Shown: positions 1-7,776 of the stretch, one piece after another
Position numbering within the stretch: position 1 is the first letter of the stretch
Layout: each line of letters opens with the position of its first letter
From: a bacterium
Lineage (GTDB): Bacteria; Bacteroidota; Ignavibacteria; Kapaibacteriales; UBA7675
Length of the DNA: 64,000 bases
Direction of reading: 5' to 3'
NCBI GenBank assembly: GCA_030430495.1
Contig: JAUIKM010000025.1
Location: forward strand, 1-64,000
Notes under the pieces: model-generated
What the model was told of the DNA's origin: nothing
The model's input: the letters and a program-made list of their open reading frames with translations, nothing else
Database searches by the model: none
Program-made: the position numbers and the translations under genes

Positions 1-254
1 GTTCGTTAGGCATTGCGCCCAATCCCTTCGGCGATAAAACAACAATCCGGGTCGAAGTTGATACGGCGCAGCACGTGCGTATCGAGATCGCCGACATGCA
101 GGGGCGCATTGTGGCAGTTGTCGCCGACCGGCGTTTTGAAGCGGGAACGTTTGAGCTGGAGTTTCGCAACGAAGCCTGTGCGCCGGGTGTTTATCTCTGC
201 CGCATGCAAAGCGCCAATGGCGAGAGCCAGACCGAACTGATGTTTATTGAGTAA
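1..254 (+). CDS. C-terminal end of a T9SS-type exported protein (partial, 5' end outside window)
   Basis: Reading frame 3 is open from the window edge to a TAA at 252-254, giving about 83 residues. The fragment begins near an 'APNPFGDKT' segment and continues with alternating beta-strand pattern, 'DMQGRIV' and 'APGVYLCRM' before a short tail. This is the usual order of the type A C-terminal sorting domain (NP.....T.I, then D..G..V, then G.Y) that directs Bacteroidota proteins through the type IX secretion system to the cell surface. The function of the missing N-terminal part cannot be told. A strong hairpin with a T-run follows 20 bases after the stop, so the gene ends its transcript here. 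The family assignment is by pattern only. Confidence 0.75.
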   Translation, partial: SLGIAPNPFGDKTTIRVEVDTAQHVRIEIADMQGRIVAVVADRRFEAGTFELEFRNEACAPGVYLCRMQSANGESQTELMFIE

Positions 255-274
255 CAGTTTGTTGTACATTGGAG

Positions 275-302
275 CAACCGGGGCACATGCCCCGGTTGTT
301 TT
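275..302 (+). terminator. Rho-independent terminator after the first T9SS gene
   Basis: A perfect 10-bp stem (CAACCGGGGC / GCCCCGGTTG) with an ACAT loop is followed by TTTT. It sits between the TAA at 254 and the next start at 323, and it argues against the upstream start of the 269..1633 ORF, which would lie inside the hairpin. Confidence 0.8.
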
Positions 303-322
303 CTCACTGTGGAAACGTTGCC

Positions 323-1633
323 ATGAAGATGTTTGCCGCAATATTAGCCGCGAATTTCATCCTATCGTTTGGTACGCTGCATGCATTCGATGAAGATTTC
401 TGGATCAATACAACCGAGTCTGTGGAACGCGACCTGCGCTATGTCGCCAACATTGCAGCCAACGATGAAACACTGTTTGCCGCTACTGGGGCTGGGCTAT
501 GGCGCAGTAATAATTCCGGTGCTTCGTGGAAACATGTCCCGATTTCCGACTTCGGCATCATTGCCGGAGTGAATATTTTGGGCGATGGAGTAATCCTCGT
601 TGGAGGCCGTGATTCATTGCACTTTTCTACCGATAAGGGCGAAGACTGGACCACGATTTCACATCTGAGGCATGGTATACCACAGATTGATTACTATCGA
701 TTTGTTGAAAGACCTGACGGTACGTTGTTTGTTGCCATGCGAGACTGGTACTCCGGTCAGTTCGTAGCTGATGGAATCTGGCAGTCGACAGATCGAGGCA
801 ATTCATGGAGTCTGGTGTGCGACAACTTAATCAACGGTGCTAAAAGCACTTGCATAGCACTGCATCCCAACGGCGACGTATTCTGGGGTTCCTGGGATTG
901 GGAAGGACTCTTCGTTCTGCGCGCCGAAAGCGGTGAGTGCCACAATATCTACGCGCCAGGTGGGCTGGGGGAGTTTAACTGGGACCCACTTTCGATGGCA
1001 ATTAATTCCAGGGGAACAATATTGGTAGGAACCAATGAAACAGAAACTTCTGTATTTCGGTCTCGAGATGCCGGGAAAAACTGGGTGTTTTTTAATGGCT
1101 GGCCGGCGAACTATCCGCGCGGTAATATTCTGGCGATGATCGTCGACCGCTACGACAACTTCATCTGCTCGGCGGCCGGAACGATCTGGTACTCCAGCGA
1201 CGAAGGCGATTCGTGGACAAATCTTTACCCCAACAATCCCGCCTTCGGCTTTTACTCGCTGTGTGTCGACTCGCTGGGATACCTCTACGGCGGAACCAAC
1301 AAAGGCGACATATACCGCACCAAAGAATCGATCTACACCGCGACGGGACTTAACACTTCCGAACCGACCGACTCTGAGTTTAACTTCTCACTGTCTCCAA
1401 ACCCGACGACGGGAGACTTAACACTGGACTTCACACTTGAGACTCAGGGACTTGTGACTGCTGAACTGTTCGACATGCGCGGCGCGATGGTTAAACAAGT
1501 CTTCTCACGGCAGTACTCCGCCGGTTCTCACCGCACGACTAACAAGATGGATTTGGTTGTGGCGGGTGTGTATGTGCTGCGCTTAAGTGTGGGGGCAGAG
1601 GTGTTGAACAGATTGATTACAGTGGTCAGATAA
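323..1633 (+). CDS. Exported Asp-box (BNR/sialidase-like) repeat protein with T9SS C-terminal domain
   Basis: The protein is 436 residues. I start it at the ATG at 323 rather than 269 because the latter lies within the terminator hairpin; the chosen start gives a clean signal peptide (MKMFAAILAANFILSF...). Asp-box motifs S-x-D-x-G-x-x-W recur through the middle: STDKGEDW, STDRGNSW, SRDAGKNW and SSDEGDSW. These mark blades of a beta-propeller as in the sialidase/VPS10 superfamily. Catalytic sialidase residues (arginine triad, FRIP) were not seen, so an enzyme activity is not supported. The last 80 residues ('SPNPTTGDLTLDF', 'ELFDMRGAMV', 'VAGVYVLRL') fit a type A sorting domain, so the protein is probably secreted and surface-attached. 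It is similar in design to the larger protein at 45.3 kb. Confidence 0.8.
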   Translation: MKMFAAILAANFILSFGTLHAFDEDFWINTTESVERDLRYVANIAANDETLFAATGAGLWRSNNSGASWKHVPISDFGIIAGVNILGDGVILVGGRDSLHFSTDKGEDWTTISHLRHGIPQIDYYRFVERPDGTLFVAMRDWYSGQFVADGIWQSTDRGNSWSLVCDNLINGAKSTCIALHPNGDVFWGSWDWEGLFVLRAESGECHNIYAPGGLGEFNWDPLSMAINSRGTILVGTNETETSVFRSRDAGKNWVFFNGWPANYPRGNILAMIVDRYDNFICSAAGTIWYSSDEGDSWTNLYPNNPAFGFYSLCVDSLGYLYGGTNKGDIYRTKESIYTATGLNTSEPTDSEFNFSLSPNPTTGDLTLDFTLETQGLVTAELFDMRGAMVKQVFSRQYSAGSHRTTNKMDLVVAGVYVLRLSVGAEVLNRLITVVR

Positions 1634-1845
1634 CGACCTGAATTGTAACAATGTCATGACGTGATTTGAAGTGTGCGGACTGTTGTATGCTCAGACGAGT
1701 CACAGATTGATTCACTTGTCGCCCCGTCAACACAACTAGTCGTTTCTGTTCCGCTGACAAACATTAAGAAAAAGCAAGCCACACGCATGTGGGGCGAAGC
1801 GCTCTTGATCAGGTGCGGGCGCACAAGTGAAATTGTCACGCCGCC

Positions 1846-2745
1846 TTACCGGCCGACACTGCTGTCGGCGGCGGTTGTGTCGGGTTTGGGGGCACTCTGG
1901 GCGCGCAAATGACGCGGCGTAAACACACGTCCGTTCGACGCAAAAATGCCCTGGCGGTTGACGAGGACGTCGCGCATGACCTTGGAGCCGAGCGGGGGGA
2001 CGTGTTCGCCGAGAAAATAGAAGGAAACGGCGCCGGCATTGCCGAGAGTGAGTTTGAAGTTTTCTTTGGCTTTCCAGTTAATGGATTCGCCGGCCTGGAG
2101 AATGCCCTCCCAGCTCTTGCGACCGTCCATGACCATGCTGATCCAGATTTCCGCCGAGGCGTCGGCGCGCAAGGTAAGCGAATCGCCCAGCGCCGTGATC
2201 GGCTGCATGTCGTCGATTTCACCGCCGGTTGAACCGGCGGCCGCACTGCCGACGTCGATGGGCTCCACAGCCGGGGATACTTCCGCCAACGGCGAAATGT
2301 CTTCCTCGGGACTGTCCAGCAGAAAATAGATCGCGACGGAAAGTACCGCAACGATAATGCCCGCATAGACAATCTTGGTAAGGATGGAATTGGCCGGCGT
2401 TGAAAAGGCGGAGTCCAGATCATTGCCGCGGAAAGCGCCGCGCTCGTTGTCCGGCATTGACGGCTGCATGCGACTGCTTTGCATGGAGGCAAAGGTGGAA
2501 TCCATCAGGCTTTCGAGCTGTTCCGCCGGCAGGTCGAGGAAGGCGCCGTATTTGCGGACGAAGGAGCGCATGTATGGTTGGGGTAGTTGATCCCAGCGGC
2601 CTTCTTCTATTGATCGGATAACATTGGCGCGGATGTTGGTGGCCGCTTCCACCTCGCTGTAGGCCACGCCGCGTTTTTCGCGCCGTACACGCAACAGGTC
2701 GTGCAGGGTTTCCGTCGGCGAATTTTCTTGATCGTGCTGTGACAT
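1846..2745 (-). CDS. rodZ: RodZ-like cytoskeletal protein: N-terminal helix-turn-helix, one TM, periplasmic DUF4115
   Basis: The protein is 299 residues when started at MSQHDQ (2745). Residues about 10-80 form an Xre-type HTH ('LHDLLRVRREKRGVAYSEV', 'RWDQLPQPYMRSFVRKYG'), with the PYMRSFVRKYG segment typical of the RodZ/YmfM family. A single hydrophobic helix follows near residues 125-145 (IVYAGIIVAVLSVAIYFLL). The C-terminal periplasmic part ('ASAEIWISMVMDGRKSWEG', 'WKAKENFKLTLGNAG') is a DUF4115 domain. RodZ links MreB to the elongation machinery and helps set rod shape. No mreB or rodA lies nearby, so the role rests on the domain order. The C-terminal tail after DUF4115 is longer than usual and low in complexity. 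Confidence 0.85.
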   Translation of the reverse strand: MSQHDQENSPTETLHDLLRVRREKRGVAYSEVEAATNIRANVIRSIEEGRWDQLPQPYMRSFVRKYGAFLDLPAEQLESLMDSTFASMQSSRMQPSMPDNERGAFRGNDLDSAFSTPANSILTKIVYAGIIVAVLSVAIYFLLDSPEEDISPLAEVSPAVEPIDVGSAAAGSTGGEIDDMQPITALGDSLTLRADASAEIWISMVMDGRKSWEGILQAGESINWKAKENFKLTLGNAGAVSFYFLGEHVPPLGSKVMRDVLVNRQGIFASNGRVFTPRHLRAQSAPKPDTTAADSSVGR

Positions 2746-3214
2746 ATCTGTGTGAAGTCCCCGTGCTGTCGGACGTCGCATGAGTGGAGGAGTCGTTGAT
2801 GCACCCCGCGGTCAGCGCCCGGCCTGCCGCCGCCGCAGTCGATTACGGCCAATGGAACGATCGCGTACCGGTGAACAGATGGGGCGTACGCACGGTACTT
2901 TTCGATCAGGCGACAAATTATTGATCAATCAAGGCAAAATCAAGCGGAAAGTCCAACTATTTCATTATAAACCAAAAACTTAGACGACTTTCTTCAGGCA
3001 GTTTGCGCGTTCCCGTAATCGCTATTCGGCCTAACTTGTTGCCAAACAGGCAATTGCGGATTTGCCGCGCCGCGCGGGGCCGCGTGTAAATTCTTGCACG
3101 ACTACGGCCGCCAATCGTATTTTGCTCCCGGTGCGCCACGCACCGGCCCGGCAGTCCACAAAACAGGACTTTTTGCGGCCTCACTTCGCGCGGTAAGCCA
3201 GGAACAGCAAGTCT
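2746..3214. other. Intergenic spacer between divergent rodZ and the FliK-like gene
   Basis: This 469-base spacer separates two divergent genes and must hold both promoters. An AT-rich stretch lies near 2915-2995 and a GC-rich self-complementary run (CGCGCCGCGCGGGGCCGCG-like) near 3065-3085. The long minus ORF 2957..3895 across it is a codon-bias shadow. I see no gene. Confidence 0.5.
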
Positions 3215-4492
3215 ATGAGCAAGTCCGGTCCAGGCAATATCGGCGGTCAGTCGCCGCCGCAGACACCCGAAAACCAGCCGACGGCGCGGCCGCGCCCGGC
3301 TGAGGCTTCCGGCGTCAGAGCGACGCGCCTGCAGAGCGGCGCTCTCGTGCGCGGGACGCTGCTGCAGTCGCCCGTGCGCGGCCGCGCGTCGATCATGCTG
3401 CCGAACGGCGCCGTCGAGGCTGCGGTTCAGACCGACAGTCTGCGGCGCGGCGACACGGTTCTGTTCCGCGTCGAGTCGGCCGGCGAGCGCCTGCTGCTGC
3501 GCGTGGAAGGCGTTCCGGGCGCGAGCATCGGCGCATCGATAGACAATGCGGAGATTCTGCGCATCCTGGGCCGCCCGGTCAATCGCCTGGACCTCTCCAT
3601 CGTGGAATTTCTGCGCGGCCGCGAGGGCGGCACGGTGCACGCCGAAACACTGCGCGAACTGCACGCGGCCGTGCGCAGACTGGCGGACAAAGTTGATCTG
3701 CGCAATCTTGAGCCCGCGCTGCGCACGCTGCTCAAGCTGATGCATCTGGACCTGCCGCGCGACGAAGTCTGGTTCACGCGTTTGCTGCCGCTGTTCAGCG
3801 CAACAACTTCCTATGCCGCCGACCTGGCGGAGCTGCGCGGTCTGGCGGCGCGCGGCGACTCGGTTCTGACTTCTCTGACCGCCGAGATCGACCAAGCGCT
3901 TGAGCGCTCGCGTGCTTCGATCTCAGATCTGATGCGTTTTTTTGCGATGGGTGCGCCCGATTCCGGGCGCGACAACCTCTACAACATTTTGCGCGCCTTT
4001 GTACGCGGCGGCGGCGACGCAGCGGAAACGAAGGCGGGCGCGTCGGCGCGGCGACTGGCCGAGGGCATGCTGGACGGCATGGAGGCGCAGCGCCTGCACA
4101 ACTGGCGCGCTGCCGAACGCGGCGCGCCGCTGCTTTTTGCGCTGGCGGCGCCGCTGGGCGAAGAATTTGTGCCGGCGCGCATCGAAGTTGAGACGCGTCG
4201 CGGCGGCCGCGGCGGGAAGGATGCACCGTCGCGCTTTCGCGTCAGCTCGGAGCTGAGCGCCCTGGGGCGCATCGTCGCGGGCGGCTCGCTGCACCGTCGC
4301 ATGCTCTCGCTCACGCTGGACGCGGCCGACGCCGAAGACGCCGCCCGGCTGGAAGAACAGAGCCCCGCATTGCTGGAGCGCCTGCGCGCGGCACAGTTTA
4401 CGGTGCGCGAATTCAAGGTGCGCGTCGCCGGCGGCGGCGACAGTCTGGACGCCTCCCCGGCCGCGGCGCGCAGCATCGATATCGTCGTGTGA
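3215..4492 (+). CDS. Protein of unknown function with FliK-like architecture
   Basis: The protein is 425 residues. The N-terminal 30 residues are Pro/Gln-rich. Residues about 35-95 ('GALVRGTLLQSPVRGRASI', 'RRGDTVLFRVESAGERLLL') resemble the N-terminal beta segment seen in FliK-type proteins. The middle is helical and Arg/Ala-rich. The last 90 residues ('SELSALGRIVAGGSLHRRML' then 'LLERLRAAQFTVREFKVRV') follow the pattern of the flagellar hook-length control C-terminal domain: a beta-rich 'LG.+', a hydrophobic core, then 'L...L...GF.V....V'. No other flagellar gene is in the window. It could equally be a FliK-derived or chance-similar protein in a non-flagellated species. Expression is certain only from codon bias: the strongly GC-rich third positions support this frame. 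Confidence 0.5.
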   Translation: MSKSGPGNIGGQSPPQTPENQPTARPRPAEASGVRATRLQSGALVRGTLLQSPVRGRASIMLPNGAVEAAVQTDSLRRGDTVLFRVESAGERLLLRVEGVPGASIGASIDNAEILRILGRPVNRLDLSIVEFLRGREGGTVHAETLRELHAAVRRLADKVDLRNLEPALRTLLKLMHLDLPRDEVWFTRLLPLFSATTSYAADLAELRGLAARGDSVLTSLTAEIDQALERSRASISDLMRFFAMGAPDSGRDNLYNILRAFVRGGGDAAETKAGASARRLAEGMLDGMEAQRLHNWRAAERGAPLLFALAAPLGEEFVPARIEVETRRGGRGGKDAPSRFRVSSELSALGRIVAGGSLHRRMLSLTLDAADAEDAARLEEQSPALLERLRAAQFTVREFKVRVAGGGDSLDASPAAARSIDIVV

Positions 4493-4626
4493 CAGTTGCG
4501 CGGCAGGCGGGACATTAAGCCGAAATTCAATTATATTTGCGCGTTGCCGGTCCGGCGGCCTTTCTCCGGCCGTTTGGTCCGGGCTTCCGACGAGCAATCT
4601 GTCCGACACAAAACACCGCATTCACG

Positions 4627-5481
4627 ATGAACCCTTTCCTTCGATTTGCAACTCTGACCGCCGGAATTCTTTCGCTGATCCTGTTCACGCCCGCCTGCGA
4701 TGAAAGCGCGGCCGACAGCGGCCTGCCGCAACCGCCGCTGAGCGACGCCATCAGTGCGGAGCGCGTCCAGGGCGGCGGCCTCGTGATCAGCTGCGAAGTG
4801 TTCGGTGCGGCCGGCTCGGACAAAAACTCGCTGGAGTTTGCGCGCAACATCAAACTCATGCGCCTGCTGCTGCGCGGCGACGAACGGGCCGTGCTGGACA
4901 CCCTGGCGATTAACCCGATCGCCGATGCCGGCGTCTGGAGCAAGGGCAAGACGCCCGACACTCTGCGCCTGCACGACGAGATTCACTGGTCGAACCCGCG
5001 CAACGTGCCTTTCAGCACGCTTGTTGCCGAATTGCAGGTGCAGCACGTCGATGGTCAGTGGTACGCCATCTCACGTGCGCTGGACCTGCCGCCGGCCAAA
5101 AGCGACGATTTCTACGCCGGGCTGGATCTGCGCCCGATGATTGAATCGCAGACCGACAGCTCGGCGACATTTACGCTGCTGACGCAGCGCCGGCGCAAGA
5201 TCAACAACGAACACTTTCCGACGGCGGAGACTCTGCGGGTGGAAATTCTCGACGGCGACGAGGTCGTCTGGAGCAGCAACTACGGGCAGCACTACGATCC
5301 GATTTATTCAGTCGTCGAGCCGATTCAGATGAGCGGTTTTCATCGTTATGCTCTGGACTGGGACGGCACGACCAACGACGGTGCGCCGCTCGCGGCGGGC
5401 GAATATAGCGTGCGCATGACCTTGCCGGTGGAGCCCGTGGCCTACGTCGGCACCGCATCACTCAACTGGAAAAACAAATGA
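4627..5481 (+). CDS. Putative lipoprotein with C-terminal FlgD-type Ig-like motif
   Basis: The protein is 284 residues when started at the ATG at 4627, which yields a short signal sequence ending in a cysteine ('LILFTPAC', a tolerable lipobox). The upstream ORF start at 4537 would add 30 residues and spoil the signal peptide. Most of the protein is unrecognised. Near the C-terminus 'YALDWDGTTNDGAPLAAGEY' matches the 'W.G.D..G..+..G.Y' pattern of FlgD/T9SS-associated Ig-like domains. The stop codon overlaps the ribD start by four bases, so the two genes are translationally coupled, although no functional link to riboflavin synthesis is evident. Confidence 0.6.
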   Translation: MNPFLRFATLTAGILSLILFTPACDESAADSGLPQPPLSDAISAERVQGGGLVISCEVFGAAGSDKNSLEFARNIKLMRLLLRGDERAVLDTLAINPIADAGVWSKGKTPDTLRLHDEIHWSNPRNVPFSTLVAELQVQHVDGQWYAISRALDLPPAKSDDFYAGLDLRPMIESQTDSSATFTLLTQRRRKINNEHFPTAETLRVEILDGDEVVWSSNYGQHYDPIYSVVEPIQMSGFHRYALDWDGTTNDGAPLAAGEYSVRMTLPVEPVAYVGTASLNWKNK

Positions 5482-6605
5482 ACGACCGCGAAGCAATGCA
5501 GCGCGCGTTGGAACTGGCGCTGCGCGGCACGGGCCACGTCAGCCCCAATCCGCGCGTTGGCTGTGTTATTACGCGCGACGGACAACTGATAGCCGAGGGA
5601 TGGCACGCCCGCTACGGCGGACCGCATGCCGAGGCGGCGGCGCTGGCGGCCGCTGCGCAAGCGGGGGAGCCGGTGGCGGGAGCGACGCTCTACAGCACGC
5701 TGGAGCCCTGCAACCATCAGGGCAAACGCGGGCCATGCACGCAGGCCATTATCGCGGCCGGGATTGGACGCGTCGTCGTCGGCGCTATCGACAAAAACCC
5801 GATCGTCGACGGCGTGGGTGTGCAGGTGCTGCGGGACGCGGGAATCGAAGTCGAAACCGGCGTCCTGCGCGCGGAGTGCGAGTGGCAGCTGCGCGCCTAT
5901 CAGCACTTTGCCGCCACGGGGCGCCCCTACATTATCGCCAAGGCGGCGCAGTCGCTGGACGGATCGATTGCGGCGGCCAACGGCCAGTCCAAGTGGATCA
6001 GCGGGGAGGAGAGCCGCACGCGCGCGCATCGTTTGCGGCGCGAGGTCGACGCGGTGCTGGTCGGCGCGACAACGGTGAAAAAGGACGACCCGGAACTGAC
6101 GGTGCGCATGGTTGAGGGGCCGTCTCCGCGGCGCGTTGTGCTCGACACGAACATGGATTCTTCGCTGCGCGCCAAACTTTTTGTGGGCCCGGACCGCTTT
6201 AAAACCTTCTTGTTTACCTCCGAGTCGCAGGCAAGCGGGGTGAAAGCCAACGCGCTTTCAGTAAGCGGTATCAAGATAAAAAGCGCGCCGGCGACGTCCG
6301 GCGACCGCCTGGACCTGGAGAATGTGCTCGAACAGCTGGCCGCCGAGGGCATCGCCTCGATTCTGGTGGAGGGCGGCGCGCAGGTACTGTCCAGCTTCCT
6401 GGCGCAGGACCTGGTGGACGAGCTGCACCTGTTTGTTGCGCCGATGGCGCTGGGAGAAGGCAAGGGGACTTTCGCCGGACTGGGCGCGCCGCGCATGGAA
6501 AATGCGCCGCGCATGCATTTTCATTCCGTCGGGCGCAGCGGCGAGGACCTCCACATTATTGCGCTGCGCGGTCCGCGCCGGGCAGCGACAGAATTGAATT
6601 CCTGA
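5478..6605 (+). CDS. ribD: Bifunctional diaminohydroxyphosphoribosylaminopyrimidine deaminase / 5-amino-6-(5-phosphoribosylamino)uracil reductase
   Basis: The protein is 375 residues, the usual RibD length. It carries out the second and third steps of riboflavin synthesis in the cytoplasm. Residues 1-145 are the zinc-dependent deaminase: the HAEAAAL motif supplies a Zn-ligand histidine and the catalytic glutamate, and 'EPCNHQGKRGPC' supplies the two Zn cysteines. Residues 150-370 are the NADPH-dependent reductase ('YIIAKAAQSLDGSIAAANG', 'ILVEGGAQVLSSFL'). It overlaps the upstream lipoprotein gene by ATGA. No other rib gene follows, so the pathway is split in this genome. No FMN riboswitch was seen upstream, as expected for an internal operon position. 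Confidence 0.95.
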   Translation: MNDREAMQRALELALRGTGHVSPNPRVGCVITRDGQLIAEGWHARYGGPHAEAAALAAAAQAGEPVAGATLYSTLEPCNHQGKRGPCTQAIIAAGIGRVVVGAIDKNPIVDGVGVQVLRDAGIEVETGVLRAECEWQLRAYQHFAATGRPYIIAKAAQSLDGSIAAANGQSKWISGEESRTRAHRLRREVDAVLVGATTVKKDDPELTVRMVEGPSPRRVVLDTNMDSSLRAKLFVGPDRFKTFLFTSESQASGVKANALSVSGIKIKSAPATSGDRLDLENVLEQLAAEGIASILVEGGAQVLSSFLAQDLVDELHLFVAPMALGEGKGTFAGLGAPRMENAPRMHFHSVGRSGEDLHIIALRGPRRAATELNS

Positions 6606-6736
6606 CGGCGCTGCACGCGGTGCGGGCTGCCCCGCGCCAACAAAACGGTTGGCTAAACGCCGCGCGATTCGTATTTTCGGGTTTGTTTTGATCGGGCTGA
6701 GCTACCTGCAGCTCTCCGGGCGGCTCCCAATGTGCA

Positions 6737-6755
6737 ACCCGCCGACAAACAAAAG
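6737..6755 (+). repeat. Copy of the dispersed GACAAACAAAAG motif, upstream of the amidotransferase
   Basis: The sequence AACCCGCCGACAAACAAAAG lies about 40 bases before the ATG at 6796. It matches the family consensus AACnCGCyGACAAACAAAAG described in the findings. Confidence 0.6.
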
Positions 6756-6795
6756 AAGGCTGTTGAAGAAAAACGGCGGCGGACGGGTAAACAAT

Positions 6796-7722
6796 ATGTG
6801 TAGATTCCTCGCCTATATCGGACCTCCCGTACGAGCGGAAGATTTGCTCTACAAGCCGAAGTACTCGCTTGTAGTGGCGCAGAGCATGCACGCCGCGGAA
6901 ATGTCCGTCACGGTCAACGGCGATGGATTCGGTCTGGGCTGGTACCAGCCGGAGATCGACAACGAACCATGTGTGTTCCGCAGCGTCAAACCGTCCTGGA
7001 GCGACGCCAACCTGCGCAGCCTCTCGCGCAAAGTGTACTCACCGCTGATTTTTGCGCACATTCGCGCCGCATCGCCCGGATCGCTGGTTGAAGAAGTCAA
7101 TTCACATCCCTTCTGGTGCGGTAACCTGATGTTCATGCACAACGGCCTCGTCGGCGAATTCGGCAAAATCCGCCGTTCGCTGCTGCGCCGTCTGAACGAC
7201 ACGGCCTACGACGCCATCCTCGGCTCCACCGACTCCGAGCATCTTTTCGGCCTGTTCCTGAACCACATCGAAAATCCGCATGGCAACGTCACCTGCGACG
7301 AAATGCGCTATGCGATGAGCAAGATGCTCGAAGATTTCAGTGCGCTGTTGATCGAAAACGGCGTCAAAAGTCATGCCTATCTCAATCTCTGCGTGACCAA
7401 CGGCAACAGTATCGTCTCCGTGCGATACACGACCAATCCGAGCGTGCAGCCGTCGACCCTCTACTACATGTATGGTCGCGAATACCACTGCCGCGAGGAC
7501 TACTGTAAAATGGAGCCGAGCGACACGCAGCCGACATGCATTGTTCTTGCATCCGAGCCATTTACCCTGCGCCGCTCCGACTGGTTCAAGGTAGGCCGCA
7601 ATTCGATGATGGTCATCGACGAGACGATGCGCATTCATTTTTCCGATGTCCGCCTGGAGGCCGAAAGCGCGATGTTCGACGAGAACGTCGCCGCCGTCAA
7701 GCCGCAGGTCAAAGCCGGGTAA
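6796..7722 (+). CDS. Class II glutamine amidotransferase (YafJ/EgtC/DUG3-like)
   Basis: The protein is 308 residues. The start is fixed at the ATG at 6796 because class II amidotransferases need a cysteine directly after the initiator Met (MCRFLAYIG); the ORF start at 6649 would bury it. Other Ntn-hydrolase features are 'NGDGFGLGWY', 'FAHIRAASPGSLVEEVNSHPF' and 'FMHNGLVGEF', in the order seen in the YafJ/EgtC subgroup. It probably hydrolyses an amide or gamma-glutamyl bond in a small molecule. No egt genes are nearby, so an ergothioneine role is not supported. One copy of the GACAAACAAAAG motif lies in its leader. Confidence 0.85.
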   Translation: MCRFLAYIGPPVRAEDLLYKPKYSLVVAQSMHAAEMSVTVNGDGFGLGWYQPEIDNEPCVFRSVKPSWSDANLRSLSRKVYSPLIFAHIRAASPGSLVEEVNSHPFWCGNLMFMHNGLVGEFGKIRRSLLRRLNDTAYDAILGSTDSEHLFGLFLNHIENPHGNVTCDEMRYAMSKMLEDFSALLIENGVKSHAYLNLCVTNGNSIVSVRYTTNPSVQPSTLYYMYGREYHCREDYCKMEPSDTQPTCIVLASEPFTLRRSDWFKVGRNSMMVIDETMRIHFSDVRLEAESAMFDENVAAVKPQVKAG

Positions 7723-7776
7723 CACCCGGTCGGGTCGCTTCCCCACAAACAGATTCATTTACAATCGAACGGCAGT

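Noticed and set aside
2957-3895. 312-residue minus ORF
   Set aside because: It overlaps the FliK-like gene antisense, and its composition is a shadow of GC-rich third positions.
5300-5478. FMN riboswitch before ribD
   Set aside because: ribD overlaps the upstream gene and no conserved RFN-type blocks are present.
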